Positions 10,312 to 18,388 of a stretch of 64,000 bases of DNA are shown piece after piece. Under the pieces are notes generated by a model. The model ran no database searches. It had not been told where the DNA came from and saw nothing but the letters and a program-made list of their open reading frames with translations. The stretch's first letter is position 1, and the number at the start of each line of letters is the position of its first letter. The stretch comes from VRUE01 sp963707965. Lineage in GTDB: Bacteria; Actinomycetota; Thermoleophilia; Solirubrobacterales; 70-9. A program made the position numbers and the translations under genes. The stretch is from positions 62,001 through 126,000 of the forward strand of contig CAVPRR010000007.1 of assembly GCA_963707965.1 (NCBI GenBank). Direction: 5' to 3'.

Positions 10312-10845
10312 TTACGTCGCCCTCGCGACGTTCTTTCGAAGTTTCTCCAAACGATTCCGAATGCTCGCGTCGAGGACCATGTTGCCGACCTGCAGGACGA
10401 TGCCACCGAGGATCTCCTCGTCGATCCGGCTTGCCAGCTCCACCTTCTGGCCCGTCTGGCGTTCGATCTCCTCACCGATCCTGCCAACCACGGCCCGGTC
10501 CAGCTCCACCGCGCTGGTCACCGTCACGTCGATCAGTCGGTTCTCCCGCTTCCACGACTCTTCGAACTGACGGCGGATGCGGAAGATCTCCGGCATCCGG
10601 TGCTTCTCGATCAGCAGCTCGAGGAAGTTGACCAGCTCGGGATCGGCGCCGCTGATCGCGCGCTTCAGGCCCTCGACCTTCTCAGCCGAGGAGAAGTGGG
10701 GGCTGAAGAGAAAGACCCGCAGGTCGCGGTTGGCCTCCAGCGCCTGCGCGAACTGGTCCAGGTCGTCGCGGATCGGGTCGAGCTTGCCCCTCTCCCTCGC
10801 CACCTCGAAGAGCGCTTCGGCGTATACGCGAGCCGCATCCTGCAT
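10312..10845 (-). CDS. atpH: ATP synthase subunit delta (OSCP)
   Basis: 177 residues. The N-terminal helical bundle (ARVYAEALFEVARERGKLD) and the conserved C-terminal strand region ending GGIVLQVGNMVLDASIRNRLEKLR mark the OSCP/delta family, which ties the b-subunit stalk to the top of F1. It is a separate gene here, not the b-delta fusion seen in mycobacteria. It lies three bases after atpF. Confidence 0.96.
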   Translation of the reverse strand: MQDAARVYAEALFEVARERGKLDPIRDDLDQFAQALEANRDLRVFLFSPHFSSAEKVEGLKRAISGADPELVNFLELLIEKHRMPEIFRIRRQFEESWKRENRLIDVTVTSAVELDRAVVGRIGEEIERQTGQKVELASRIDEEILGGIVLQVGNMVLDASIRNRLEKLRKNVARAT

Positions 10846-10848
10846 CGG

Positions 10849-11430
10849 CTAGCGCTCCGCCCCCGAGAGGCTCGTGAAGTCGACCTCGCTCAGCGCCTCC
10901 TCGACCAGGCGCCGCTGATCCTCGGCGGTGAGGCTCTTGCGCGTCACCTTCTCGGTCGCCAGCACCGTCAGGTCAGCCACCTCCCGGCGGATCTGCTCCA
11001 GCGAGCGCCGCGTCTCGGCTTCGATATCCCGTTTCGCAGCCGCGACCAGCTCCTCGCGTTTCTCCTTGCCGGCCGCCGTCGCATCGGCTTCGGCCGTCTC
11101 GGCCGCCTTGCGAGCGCGGGCCATGATGTCGTCCGCCTGCTCGCGGGCCTCGGAGAGGCGCTGGCGGTACTCCTCCAGCAGCTCGTCGGACTCCTGGCGC
11201 TGCCGTTCCGCCGCCTCGATCGACTCGGCGATCGTCCTGGCGCGCTTGTCGAGCGCCTCCTGGATTTTCGGGAAGGCCAGCCTGCTCAGCACCCACATCG
11301 TGAACAGGAACAGCACCAGCGTCCAGATCATCAGGCCGAGGCCCGGCGAAACCAGGAAGCTGCCCCCTTCGTCGCCCGCCGCCTCCGCGGCGACCGGCAC
11401 GACGCCCGCAATGTGACCAAGTAGCTCCAC
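10849..11430 (-). CDS. atpF: ATP synthase Fo subunit b
   Basis: 193 residues. One membrane helix at about 31-50 (LMIWTLVLFLFTMWVLSRL) is followed by a long charged helix with Ala/Glu/Arg periodicity, the peripheral stalk. A single b gene is present, so the stalk is a homodimer. The first 28 residues before the helix (LLGHIAGVVPVAAEAAGDEG) look like a short extracytoplasmic segment. The gap to atpE is nine bases. Confidence 0.96.
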   Translation of the reverse strand: MELLGHIAGVVPVAAEAAGDEGGSFLVSPGLGLMIWTLVLFLFTMWVLSRLAFPKIQEALDKRARTIAESIEAAERQRQESDELLEEYRQRLSEAREQADDIMARARKAAETAEADATAAGKEKREELVAAAKRDIEAETRRSLEQIRREVADLTVLATEKVTRKSLTAEDQRRLVEEALSEVDFTSLSGAER

Positions 11431-11439
11431 GCGATCGAC

Positions 11440-11706
11440 CTAGAGGAAGAAGGCGATCAGGCCGAAGATGAACGTGTAGAAGGCGACCGCCTCGGTCAGC
11501 GCGAAGCCCAGCCACCGGATGCTTTGAAGCTCGTCTTTCATCTCCGGCTGGCGGGCGACCGACTCGATCTCCTTGCCGAAGATGAAGCCGATACCGATGC
11601 CGGCGCCGATCGAGCCGAGCCCGGCGCCGACGCCGAGGGCGATTGCCTTGCCGGCCGATTCGATCCCTTCGTCGGAGATCGCGGCCGCTACGGGGGACAG
11701 ATCCAT
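11440..11706 (-). CDS. atpE: ATP synthase Fo subunit c
   Basis: 88 residues from the ATG at 11706, chosen because AAAAGGAG lies about 9 bases upstream and because it gives the family length; a longer frame upstream lacks such a site. Two membrane helices: a Gly-rich first helix (GVGAGLGSIGAGIGIGFIFG) and a second with the ion-binding Glu72 in FALTEAVAFYTF. No sodium-type ligand set is obvious, so proton coupling is likely. The 40s loop ARQPE (51-55) is the conserved F1 contact. Confidence 0.96.
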   Translation of the reverse strand: MDLSPVAAAISDEGIESAGKAIALGVGAGLGSIGAGIGIGFIFGKEIESVARQPEMKDELQSIRWLGFALTEAVAFYTFIFGLIAFFL

Positions 11707-11725
11707 GGAAAACAACGCTCCTTTT

Positions 11726-12679
11726 CTAGTGACTTGCGGCGGTCGCTCCGCCGATGTAGATCGCGGTGAGGGTCGAGAAGATAAAGGCCTGAAGCGTCGC
11801 AATAAGGCCCACCTCGAGGACGAAGAAGAAGAAGGCGAGTGGGAAGGTCAGCGCGCCGAGCGCGGCGATCCCGAGCAGCACCGCCAGCCCGCCGCCCATG
11901 AAGAGCAGCAGCAGGTGGCCGGCGAGGATGTTGGCGAAGAGCCGCACCGAGAGAGAGATCAGCCGCGCGAAGTGGGAGATCGCCTCGATGACGAATATGA
12001 AGCCCTTGGCGATCGGGTTCATGTCCTCGAGGCCCGGGGGCAGCCAGCTCGCCAGGTAGGGGAAGAGGCCCTTGGCCCGGATGCCTTCGACGTGGTAGGA
12101 GACCCAGACGACCAGGGTGAGGACGAGCGGGATCGAGAGGTTGGCGGTCGCTGCGTAGAGGGCAAACGACGGGATCTCCAGGCCGAACACGTCGACCGTG
12201 TGCTCGGTGTTGACCGGCAGCGGCACGAACCCGATCATGTTCGAGAACCAGATGAAGAAGAAGAGGGCGCCGAGGAAGGGGAACCAGCGCACCGCGGTCT
12301 TCTGGTCGAGGTTGCCACCGGTGATGTTGTTCTTGGTCAGGTCGTAGGCAACTTCCACAGCGGTCTGAACGCGGTTCGGCTTCTGCACCATGCGGCGCGC
12401 GATCCAGACCATCGTGAATATCGTCAGCGCGCTGGCGATCACGAGATAGAGGACGGCCTTGTTGATGCTCAGATCGACCCCCGCGAGATTGATCGAGATC
12501 CACGGTTCGAGCTTGAACTCGTTCTGCGGTTGGAACGCTTCGTTCTTCCCCTGGCTGCCGAAGACGAGCAGGAGGAGGATCGCAATCGCGAGGTAGGCGC
12601 CGAGGCCGATCAGGACCTTGGCCCTGGTGCTCAGCCCGGAGCTTCCCTCGGCTGCGGGAGCTGCGGCTTCGGCGCTCAT
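11726..12679 (-). CDS. atpB: ATP synthase Fo subunit a
   Basis: 317 residues from the ATG at 12679, which has GGAGGG a few bases upstream; the frame runs further upstream but that part overlaps atpI. Several membrane helices; the essential arginine is in SVRLFANILAGHLLLLF, flanked by the usual Asn and His. This subunit forms the two half-channels for protons beside the c-ring. The N-terminus has an Ala/Ser-rich stretch and an extra first helix (AKVLIGLGAYLAIAILLLLVF). Gap of 19 bases to atpE. Confidence 0.96.
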   Translation of the reverse strand: MSAEAAAPAAEGSSGLSTRAKVLIGLGAYLAIAILLLLVFGSQGKNEAFQPQNEFKLEPWISINLAGVDLSINKAVLYLVIASALTIFTMVWIARRMVQKPNRVQTAVEVAYDLTKNNITGGNLDQKTAVRWFPFLGALFFFIWFSNMIGFVPLPVNTEHTVDVFGLEIPSFALYAATANLSIPLVLTLVVWVSYHVEGIRAKGLFPYLASWLPPGLEDMNPIAKGFIFVIEAISHFARLISLSVRLFANILAGHLLLLFMGGGLAVLLGIAALGALTFPLAFFFFVLEVGLIATLQAFIFSTLTAIYIGGATAASH

Positions 12680-12695
12680 CGGAGATCCCTCCGCC

Positions 12696-13076
12696 TCATC
12701 GTGCTCCCTGCCCTTCGGGCGCCGAGTCGAGCAGGTGCGCGATTCCCTGCGCCGCGAAGGAGACCGTGAAGAGGACCACGAGCAGGATCGCCGCCGCGAG
12801 CCCGGCCTCACGGTCTGCAAGTCCAACCAGCAGCACCGCCGTCACCATAAGCCAGACCCGGCCGAGGGTCGTGAACGCCATCGTCCCCATCGCCCGCTGG
12901 CGGTTGCCGGCGGCCAGCTCGGCAGCCACGCGGCGACCGGCGAGCACCTGGATGCCTCGCTGCGCGAGCCAGGCGGCGGCGGCCACCGCGTAGCCGAGCA
13001 GGGACAGCCCCCCGATCGCGAACGCGGGCAGGGCGGCGGCCAGCACCAGGAAATCGACATGCTTGGGAGGAGACAT
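12696..13076 (-). CDS. AtpI-like small membrane protein at the head of the atp operon
   Basis: 126 residues from the ATG at 13076 (a GTG at 13088 is a possible alternative). About four hydrophobic segments: LVLAAALPAFAIGGLSLLGY, then an amphipathic region, VWLMVTAVLLVGLAD and GLAAAILLVVLFTVSFAAQG. Position directly before atpB, 16 bases apart, and topology fit the atpI slot, whose product helps c-ring assembly or Mg transport in other bacteria. I see no strong sequence signature of AtpI or AtpZ, so the call rests on context. Confidence 0.6.
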   Translation of the reverse strand: MSPPKHVDFLVLAAALPAFAIGGLSLLGYAVAAAAWLAQRGIQVLAGRRVAAELAAGNRQRAMGTMAFTTLGRVWLMVTAVLLVGLADREAGLAAAILLVVLFTVSFAAQGIAHLLDSAPEGQGAR

Positions 13077-13233
13077 AAACCCGCACACCGGCCGGCTCTG
13101 AAGCCGGGCAGGGCGGACGGGTGACTATATCCGAAAGGGCCGTCGATCCGCGTTGTAGAGCCAGTTCGTGAGTCCTGCCACTACCATCGGTCCCCCACCG
13201 CGGCCAACTTGGGCGGAGCCCGACACGGGCTCC

Positions 13234-14490
13234 TCAGTCGTCCAGGCCGATCGCCTCGAACTCGCCCGTCTCGGGATCGATGGCCGGGAAGCTCCCGGTC
13301 TCCAGCTCGCGGGCGACCGCACGATCCACGTCGGCGGCCACCGGCACCGGCCTGCCTGCGTCGCGCCGCACGCTGACCAGCTGGCGCAGCCGCACGTTGC
13401 GGAGCTTGAGGATCTCCAGCACGGACACGAGGTAGACGCTCGCGGCGAGCGCCAGCAACCCGCAGAAGACCATCACCGCGCTCCAGAGAGCGTCGAAGTG
13501 GCCGTGGTCGTCGCTGTAGGGGACGAAGCGCAGCGCCAGCGCCAGCCCCGCCATCACCAGGGTCCAGCCGTAGAGGTAGGCAAGGGTGCGCCGCTGTGAG
13601 AAGCCGATGTTCGCCATGCGGTGGTGGAAGTGCCAGCGATCCGCGCGGTAGATCGGCCGCCGGTACTTGAGACGCTTCGCCACCACGAAGCCGGTGTCGA
13701 GGATGGGCACGGTGAGGATGATCAGCGGCAGGAACAGAGCGATCACGGCGTTCGTCTTCAGGGCTCCCTGCACGGCGACCGCGCCGAGCAGGTAGCCGAG
13801 CAGGTTGGAGCCGGTGTCCCCCATGAATGTCCTTGCGGGGGGAAATCCGTGGCGCAGGAAGCCGAGCGAGGCCCCCGCCGTCAGCGCGGCCAGCACCCCT
13901 GCCGCATTGCGATCCAGCGAGAGCGCGATCACCGCAAGCGTCACCGCCGATATGAGGCATACGCCGGCCGCCAGCCCGTCGACCCCGTCGATCAGGTTGA
14001 TCACGTTGATCACGGCGACGATTCCGATCACCGTGCCGACATCGCCGAGACTGACCGCGCCGCCTCCCGGCAGTGAAACGAGCTCGATCGAACCGGGATC
14101 CAGAGCACCCAGAAAGGGGACGGTGAAGCTCTCCACGGTGACCCCGGCGGAGACCGGGACGATCACCGCCACGATCTGGCCAAGCAGCTTCGGCGCCGCT
14201 CCTAGCTCGCGAATGTCGTCCGCGACCCCGACGGCGGAGATCAGCACGGCCCCGGCGAGGATCGCTCTCGTCTCCGCGTCCCACGGGAGCCAGATCAGGC
14301 CCGCCACCAGCGCTCCGGCGAGAATCGCCAGGCCGCCGAGCTTGGGCGTCGGCAGCTCGTGAAGCGAGCGCGCGTTCGGGAAGTCGATCGCTCCCACCCG
14401 CCGGGCGATGCGATCCGTGAACGGGACCAGGGCCAGGGTCACCCCCCCCGCCAGCAGGAAGGCGAGGAGCGCGTCAAACGAACTTGGCAT
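13234..14490 (-). CDS. WecA/MraY-like undecaprenyl-phosphate sugar-1-phosphate transferase
   Basis: 418 residues, about ten membrane helices. Family motifs in order: PTPKLGG (48-54), the DD pair D91-D92 in GVADDIREL, NLIDGVDGLA (165-174), GDTGSN, and the HFHHR motif in the cytoplasmic loop, which favours the WecA/TagO subgroup (UDP-GlcNAc donor) over MraY. Role: first membrane step of wall teichoic-acid-like, O-antigen-like or arabinogalactan linker synthesis. The C-terminus carries about 60 extra soluble residues. It precedes the atp operon by 145 bases and follows AsnB by 80. Confidence 0.9.
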   Translation of the reverse strand: MPSSFDALLAFLLAGGVTLALVPFTDRIARRVGAIDFPNARSLHELPTPKLGGLAILAGALVAGLIWLPWDAETRAILAGAVLISAVGVADDIRELGAAPKLLGQIVAVIVPVSAGVTVESFTVPFLGALDPGSIELVSLPGGGAVSLGDVGTVIGIVAVINVINLIDGVDGLAAGVCLISAVTLAVIALSLDRNAAGVLAALTAGASLGFLRHGFPPARTFMGDTGSNLLGYLLGAVAVQGALKTNAVIALFLPLIILTVPILDTGFVVAKRLKYRRPIYRADRWHFHHRMANIGFSQRRTLAYLYGWTLVMAGLALALRFVPYSDDHGHFDALWSAVMVFCGLLALAASVYLVSVLEILKLRNVRLRQLVSVRRDAGRPVPVAADVDRAVARELETGSFPAIDPETGEFEAIGLDD

Positions 14491-14570
14491 CTCGCCGAGC
14501 AGGCTAGTCCACGGGTTAGATGTCCGAACTGACGCGACTGCCCTGCGCGCGAGAACTGGAGACCGGCCGG

Positions 14571-16436
14571 CTAACGCGCGTAGCGGTCGAACCAGAGGGT
14601 GAAGGCCATCAGGCCCCAGAGCTGCCGGCTGAGGTCTTCGCGGCCGGAGCAGTGCCTATCGATCAGAGAGGTCACGGTTGGCGGATCGAGACAGCCCTGC
14701 CGCGCCAGCGTCGCCGGCGAGAGCACCTCGCGCGCGAATGGCTGGAGAGGGCCCCGCAGCCAGGCGGCCACCGGGATCGAGAACCCCTGCTTGGGACTGC
14801 GAAGGATCTGGTCTGGAAGCAGGGGCGCGAGGGCTTGGCGCAGCAACCGCTTCTTGGCGAGACCGCGCACCTTGAGCGGGGTGGCGAGCCCAAGCGCGAG
14901 CTCCGCGACCCGCTGGTCCAGAAAGGGGACCCGCAGCTCCAGGGAGTGCGCCATGCTCGAGCGGTCCGTCTTGACGAGCAGATCGTCGACCAGGTAGATG
15001 CCGAGGTCCACGTCCTGCAGGCGGGCGAGCGGCTCGGCACCCTCGGTTTCCGCATAGCGGTCGCGGTAGAGGTCGACCGGGTCCCAGCCGGTGTCCCCAC
15101 CCCCGAGCAGCAAGGCCCGCGACTCCGGTGGAAAGATCTCCTTCCACGCGTGGTGGCGCTCGAGGGGCGCCAGCCGGGCGGCGCGCACGAACCGCTTCGC
15201 TTTGTAGTCGAAGCTGACCTTGGAGTCGGAGCTCGGCAGCGCCTCGACCAGCGGCGCGGCCAGCGTCGCGAGCCTGCCCAGACGGGGGGCCAGCAGGTCC
15301 GCCACGTAGGTGTAGTAGCCGCCGAACAGCTCGTCGCCGCCCTCTCCGGACAGGGCCACCTTGACCTCGCCCGCCGCCAGCTCGGAGACGAGGTAGGTGG
15401 GCAGCGCCGAGGAGTCGCCGAACGGCTCATCGAAGGCCTCGACGAGCTTCGGCAGCAGGTCGACGGCGTCGGGGCGCAGGACGATCTCGTGGTGGTCGGT
15501 CCCGTAGCGCTGTGCCACCAGCCGCGCCCTGTCGAGCTCGTCGAAGCTCGACTCCTCGAAGCCGACCGAGAAGGTCTTCACCGCCTCTCCCTGCTCCGCC
15601 GCGGCAAGCGCCGTGATCCCGGCCGAGTCGACCCCACCCGACAGCAGCACGCCGACCGGAACGTCGGCGACGAGGTGGGCGCGGACCGAGTCCCGAAGCG
15701 TCTCGCGAAGCTCCGCTGCAAGCTGCCCTGCGGGGCCGCGCCGGGTCCTCTCAGCCGACGGGGGCTGCGGGCGCGCGTATCGGGTCTCGCCCAGCTCGCC
15801 GGCCTGCCAGGAGAGCAGTGTCCCGGCGGGCAGCTTGCGTGCGTCGGAGAAGATCGTCAGCGGCGCTGGGATCGAGTTGAACGCCAGGTAGGCGGCTAGC
15901 GCGCGGGGGTCGATCTCTCGGGAGAAGCCCGGCTGCTCGAGCATCGCCTTCAGCTCGGAGGCGAAGGAGAGAACCCCGCCGGCGACGCCGTAGTAGAGGG
16001 GCTTGATCCCAAAGCGGTCGCGGGCCAGCAGCAGGCGGCCCTCCTGCGCGTCCCAGATCGCCACCGCGAACATCCCCCGCAGGAGCTTCGCGAACCCGTC
16101 CCCATGCTCCTCGTAGAGGTGAACCAGCACCTCCGTGTCCGAGGCGGTGGCGAAGCGGTGCCCGCGGCGCTCCAGATCGTCCCGCAACTCCCGGTAGTTG
16201 TAGATCTCGCCGTTCTGCACCACGACGACGCTGCCGTCCTCGTTGGCGATCGGCTGATCGCCGCCATCGAGATCGATGATCGAGAGGCGGCTTGCAGCGA
16301 GCGCCACGCCGCCCTCGTGAAAGATGCCGTCGCTGTCGGGGCCCCGGTGGGCGAGGCGGCGATTCATCCTCGCCACGACCTCAAGGTCCGGGGCCGCGCC
16401 CGGCTCCGAGCAGACCACTCCACAGATCCCGCACAT
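14571..16436 (-). CDS. asnB: Asparagine synthase (glutamine-hydrolysing), AsnB type
   Basis: 621 residues from the ATG at 16436, chosen because the mature N-terminus must be Cys2 (MCGICG), the nucleophile of the glutaminase domain. RLSIIDL and NGEIYNY are typical. The synthetase domain has the PP-loop SGGVDS at 266-271. Ammonia from glutamine is channelled to an adenylated aspartate or other carboxylate. It lies between lipid-linked sugar transferases, a common place for AsnB paralogues that amidate uronic acids in surface polysaccharides, so housekeeping asparagine synthesis is not certain. An array of 17-bp repeats lies upstream. Confidence 0.9.
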   Translation of the reverse strand: MCGICGVVCSEPGAAPDLEVVARMNRRLAHRGPDSDGIFHEGGVALAASRLSIIDLDGGDQPIANEDGSVVVVQNGEIYNYRELRDDLERRGHRFATASDTEVLVHLYEEHGDGFAKLLRGMFAVAIWDAQEGRLLLARDRFGIKPLYYGVAGGVLSFASELKAMLEQPGFSREIDPRALAAYLAFNSIPAPLTIFSDARKLPAGTLLSWQAGELGETRYARPQPPSAERTRRGPAGQLAAELRETLRDSVRAHLVADVPVGVLLSGGVDSAGITALAAAEQGEAVKTFSVGFEESSFDELDRARLVAQRYGTDHHEIVLRPDAVDLLPKLVEAFDEPFGDSSALPTYLVSELAAGEVKVALSGEGGDELFGGYYTYVADLLAPRLGRLATLAAPLVEALPSSDSKVSFDYKAKRFVRAARLAPLERHHAWKEIFPPESRALLLGGGDTGWDPVDLYRDRYAETEGAEPLARLQDVDLGIYLVDDLLVKTDRSSMAHSLELRVPFLDQRVAELALGLATPLKVRGLAKKRLLRQALAPLLPDQILRSPKQGFSIPVAAWLRGPLQPFAREVLSPATLARQGCLDPPTVTSLIDRHCSGREDLSRQLWGLMAFTLWFDRYAR

Positions 16437-16452
16437 GGCGGGCAGTCTGCCA

Positions 16453-16528
16453 GCCGGAGGACTCGTCCAGCCGGGGGATTTGTCCAGCCGGGGGATTCGC
16501 TCTGCCGGAGGATTCGCTCTGCCGGGTC
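16453..16528. repeat. 17-bp tandem repeat, about 4.5 copies, upstream of asnB
   Basis: Units start at 16453, 16470, 16487, 16504 and 16521 with the form GCCGGRGGAYTYGYYCW. It begins 17 bases before the asnB start codon and lies in the 188-base gap after the phosphoglycosyl transferase gene. Units abut with no spacers. The period is not a multiple of three, as expected outside genes. Confidence 0.9.
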
Positions 16529-16624
16529 GCATCTCGGACGTGTTCGAACTTTTCCACCCAATGGGGGGAATTCTCCGTGGCACCCCCTTCGCGGAGGCCA
16601 GCCTTCGCCCCGAGGCGGCCGTCT

Positions 16625-17287
16625 TCAGCTCTGGGCGGCGGGGCCGCGTCCGGTCACCTTGACCACAGTCGCGAGCAGCACGCTTAGGTAGAGGCCCACC
16701 GAGCGGTCGGCGATGTACTCCATGTCGTGGGCGAGCTTGTCCGCCCACGACTCCTCCCTCGTCATCCGCGTCTGGGCGAAGCCGGTCACTCCCGGACGGA
16801 CGACGAGCCGCTGCCAGTACTGGGGGATCTCCTCGCAGAGCTCGGTGAAGAAGGCGGGCCGGATCGGGCGGGGGCCGACAACCGCCATGTCCCCCCTGAG
16901 CACGTTCCACAGCTGCGGTACCTCGTCGAGGTGGATGGCGCGCAGCAACCGCCCGACCCGCGTCACCTCCAATTCGGTGCGGCGCGAGAGCTCCTCCCCT
17001 AGATACGGCCCCAGTCGATCCTCCGCATCCCTCTTCAGGGTGCGGAACTTGTACATCCGGAAGATCGCCCCGGCATGGCCGACCCGGGCGCCGTGGTAGA
17101 AGACCGGCCGGCCCGAGCTGACCACGATCGCGAGGGCGGTCAGCGCCAGCAGCGGCGAGAGCAGGACCAGGATCGAGGCCGAGATGAGGATGTCCAGCGC
17201 CCGCAGGATGGGGTCGACCGGGCGCGACTCCCCCTCCCCGGCGAGCGCGATGAACTCCTCGAGCGCGGCGTCGGCCTGCTCGGACAT
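16625..17287 (-). CDS. Bacterial sugar transferase (PglC/WcaJ-type phosphoglycosyl transferase)
   Basis: 220 residues from the ATG at 17287; longer starts would overlap the upstream gene by about 90 bases. One re-entrant membrane segment at about 30-58, then KFRT (80-83), the catalytic D121-E122 in HLDEVPQLWNV, and GDMAVVGPRP (132-141). This is the minimal monotopic phosphoglycosyl transferase fold that moves sugar-1-phosphate to undecaprenyl phosphate, starting an exopolysaccharide or O-glycan repeat unit. The predicted first 25 residues are acidic and soluble. Follows the DUF354 gene by 28 bases. Confidence 0.92.
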   Translation of the reverse strand: MSEQADAALEEFIALAGEGESRPVDPILRALDILISASILVLLSPLLALTALAIVVSSGRPVFYHGARVGHAGAIFRMYKFRTLKRDAEDRLGPYLGEELSRRTELEVTRVGRLLRAIHLDEVPQLWNVLRGDMAVVGPRPIRPAFFTELCEEIPQYWQRLVVRPGVTGFAQTRMTREESWADKLAHDMEYIADRSVGLYLSVLLATVVKVTGRGPAAQS

Positions 17288-17315
17288 GGCCGAAAGGCTA
17301 GACGCTGGGCCCGCG

Positions 17316-18350
17316 TCAGCCGCTGTACGGCGCGGCGCGGTCGGCTCCAACGGTGCCGAGGATCGTTTCCACCAGCGGCTCGGGATCGCGCTTTGTAGGA
17401 GTCGCATCCTGCGAGCGCTTCTCCAGCTGCAGGGCGCGGGGGTCGGTCAGCGGCCGCAGCCGGCCGGAGCGGATCAGCGCTTCGTCGACCCCGCCGAGGC
17501 GCCCGCCGTAGGTCGTGTAGACGGGAGTGCCGAGCGCCGCCGCCTCGCGGTTCATCGTGCCGCCCGCGGAGACGACCAGGTCGGCAAGCGCCACCAGGCT
17601 CTGCGCCTCCACCGCACCGGGAGGCACGATCAGCGATGGCATCCGCATGCTCTCGATGAGCTCGCGCTGCGCCTGCGTGCGCGGCAGGACGACCGCGTGC
17701 ACTTCGGGGTCGTGGCCGAGCCGGGCCAGAACCTTGGGGAAGAGCGGGTTCGACTTGCGGTGGTACAGCGACACGTCGGGCGGCGGACGCACGATGACGA
17801 CCACCCGCTCGGTGTCGATCGAGAGGCGCCGCAGGGCCTCTGGGTCGGGCTCGAAGTCGTAGAGGTAGTACTCCTCCTTCAACCCCGGGTAGGGAAAGAG
17901 CTTCTCAGGGCCGACACCGAAGCGGCGCAGCCGCTCCGGCGGGACGGAATCGGGGAACAGGACCCGCTTGGCGAGGCGGCAGCCGATGCGGTGCTGAGTC
18001 ACCGCGTACTCGTAGTCGTGCATGTTCGCCTCGGGTATGCCGAGAAGGCGAGCGGCGATCGCCAGGTCGTTAGAGCCGTGCGCCAGGGCGAGGTCGAAGC
18101 TGCGGCTGCGCCCGAAGCGAATCATCGCCGTGGTGCGGGCACCCAGCCGGTATGCCTTGCGCAACCGCGACGCCCCGCCGTGGCGCCCGATCGGTGTATG
18201 CGCGAGGCCGTGCAGGTCGAGAAGGGCCTGCGTCTGGGCATAGTCGCGGGACGTCACCTCGACCGAGTGGCCCCGCTCGCGCAGCCGCTCGATGATCGGC
18301 CGCAGCACCAGCACATGCGCCGGCGCACTCATATCCACCCAGATGTTCAA
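17316..18350 (-). CDS. DUF354 family glycosyltransferase-like protein
   Basis: 344 residues. Begins NIWVDMSAPAHVLVLRPII, the DUF354 opening, and shows a GT-B-like layout: N-terminal half with ERGHSVEVTSRDYAQT, C-terminal half with PSLIVPPGAVEAQSLVALADLVVSAGG-like donor-side features and a GTMNREAAALGTPVYT loop. Members occur beside surface-polysaccharide genes in archaea and bacteria; activity is not established for the family as far as I know. Context suggests a sugar transferase acting with the phosphoglycosyl transferase downstream. Confidence 0.8.
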   Translation of the reverse strand: MNIWVDMSAPAHVLVLRPIIERLRERGHSVEVTSRDYAQTQALLDLHGLAHTPIGRHGGASRLRKAYRLGARTTAMIRFGRSRSFDLALAHGSNDLAIAARLLGIPEANMHDYEYAVTQHRIGCRLAKRVLFPDSVPPERLRRFGVGPEKLFPYPGLKEEYYLYDFEPDPEALRRLSIDTERVVVIVRPPPDVSLYHRKSNPLFPKVLARLGHDPEVHAVVLPRTQAQRELIESMRMPSLIVPPGAVEAQSLVALADLVVSAGGTMNREAAALGTPVYTTYGGRLGGVDEALIRSGRLRPLTDPRALQLEKRSQDATPTKRDPEPLVETILGTVGADRAAPYSG

Positions 18351-18388
18351 AGGCGGTGCCCTGCCTCAGGGGTCCTGAGACACGGCAC

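Noticed and set aside
13124..13129. TATAGT (minus strand) 36 bases upstream of the AtpI-like start as a -10 box for the atp operon
   Set aside because: No matching -35 hexamer at 16-18 bases; single hexamer in GC-rich DNA is weak evidence.
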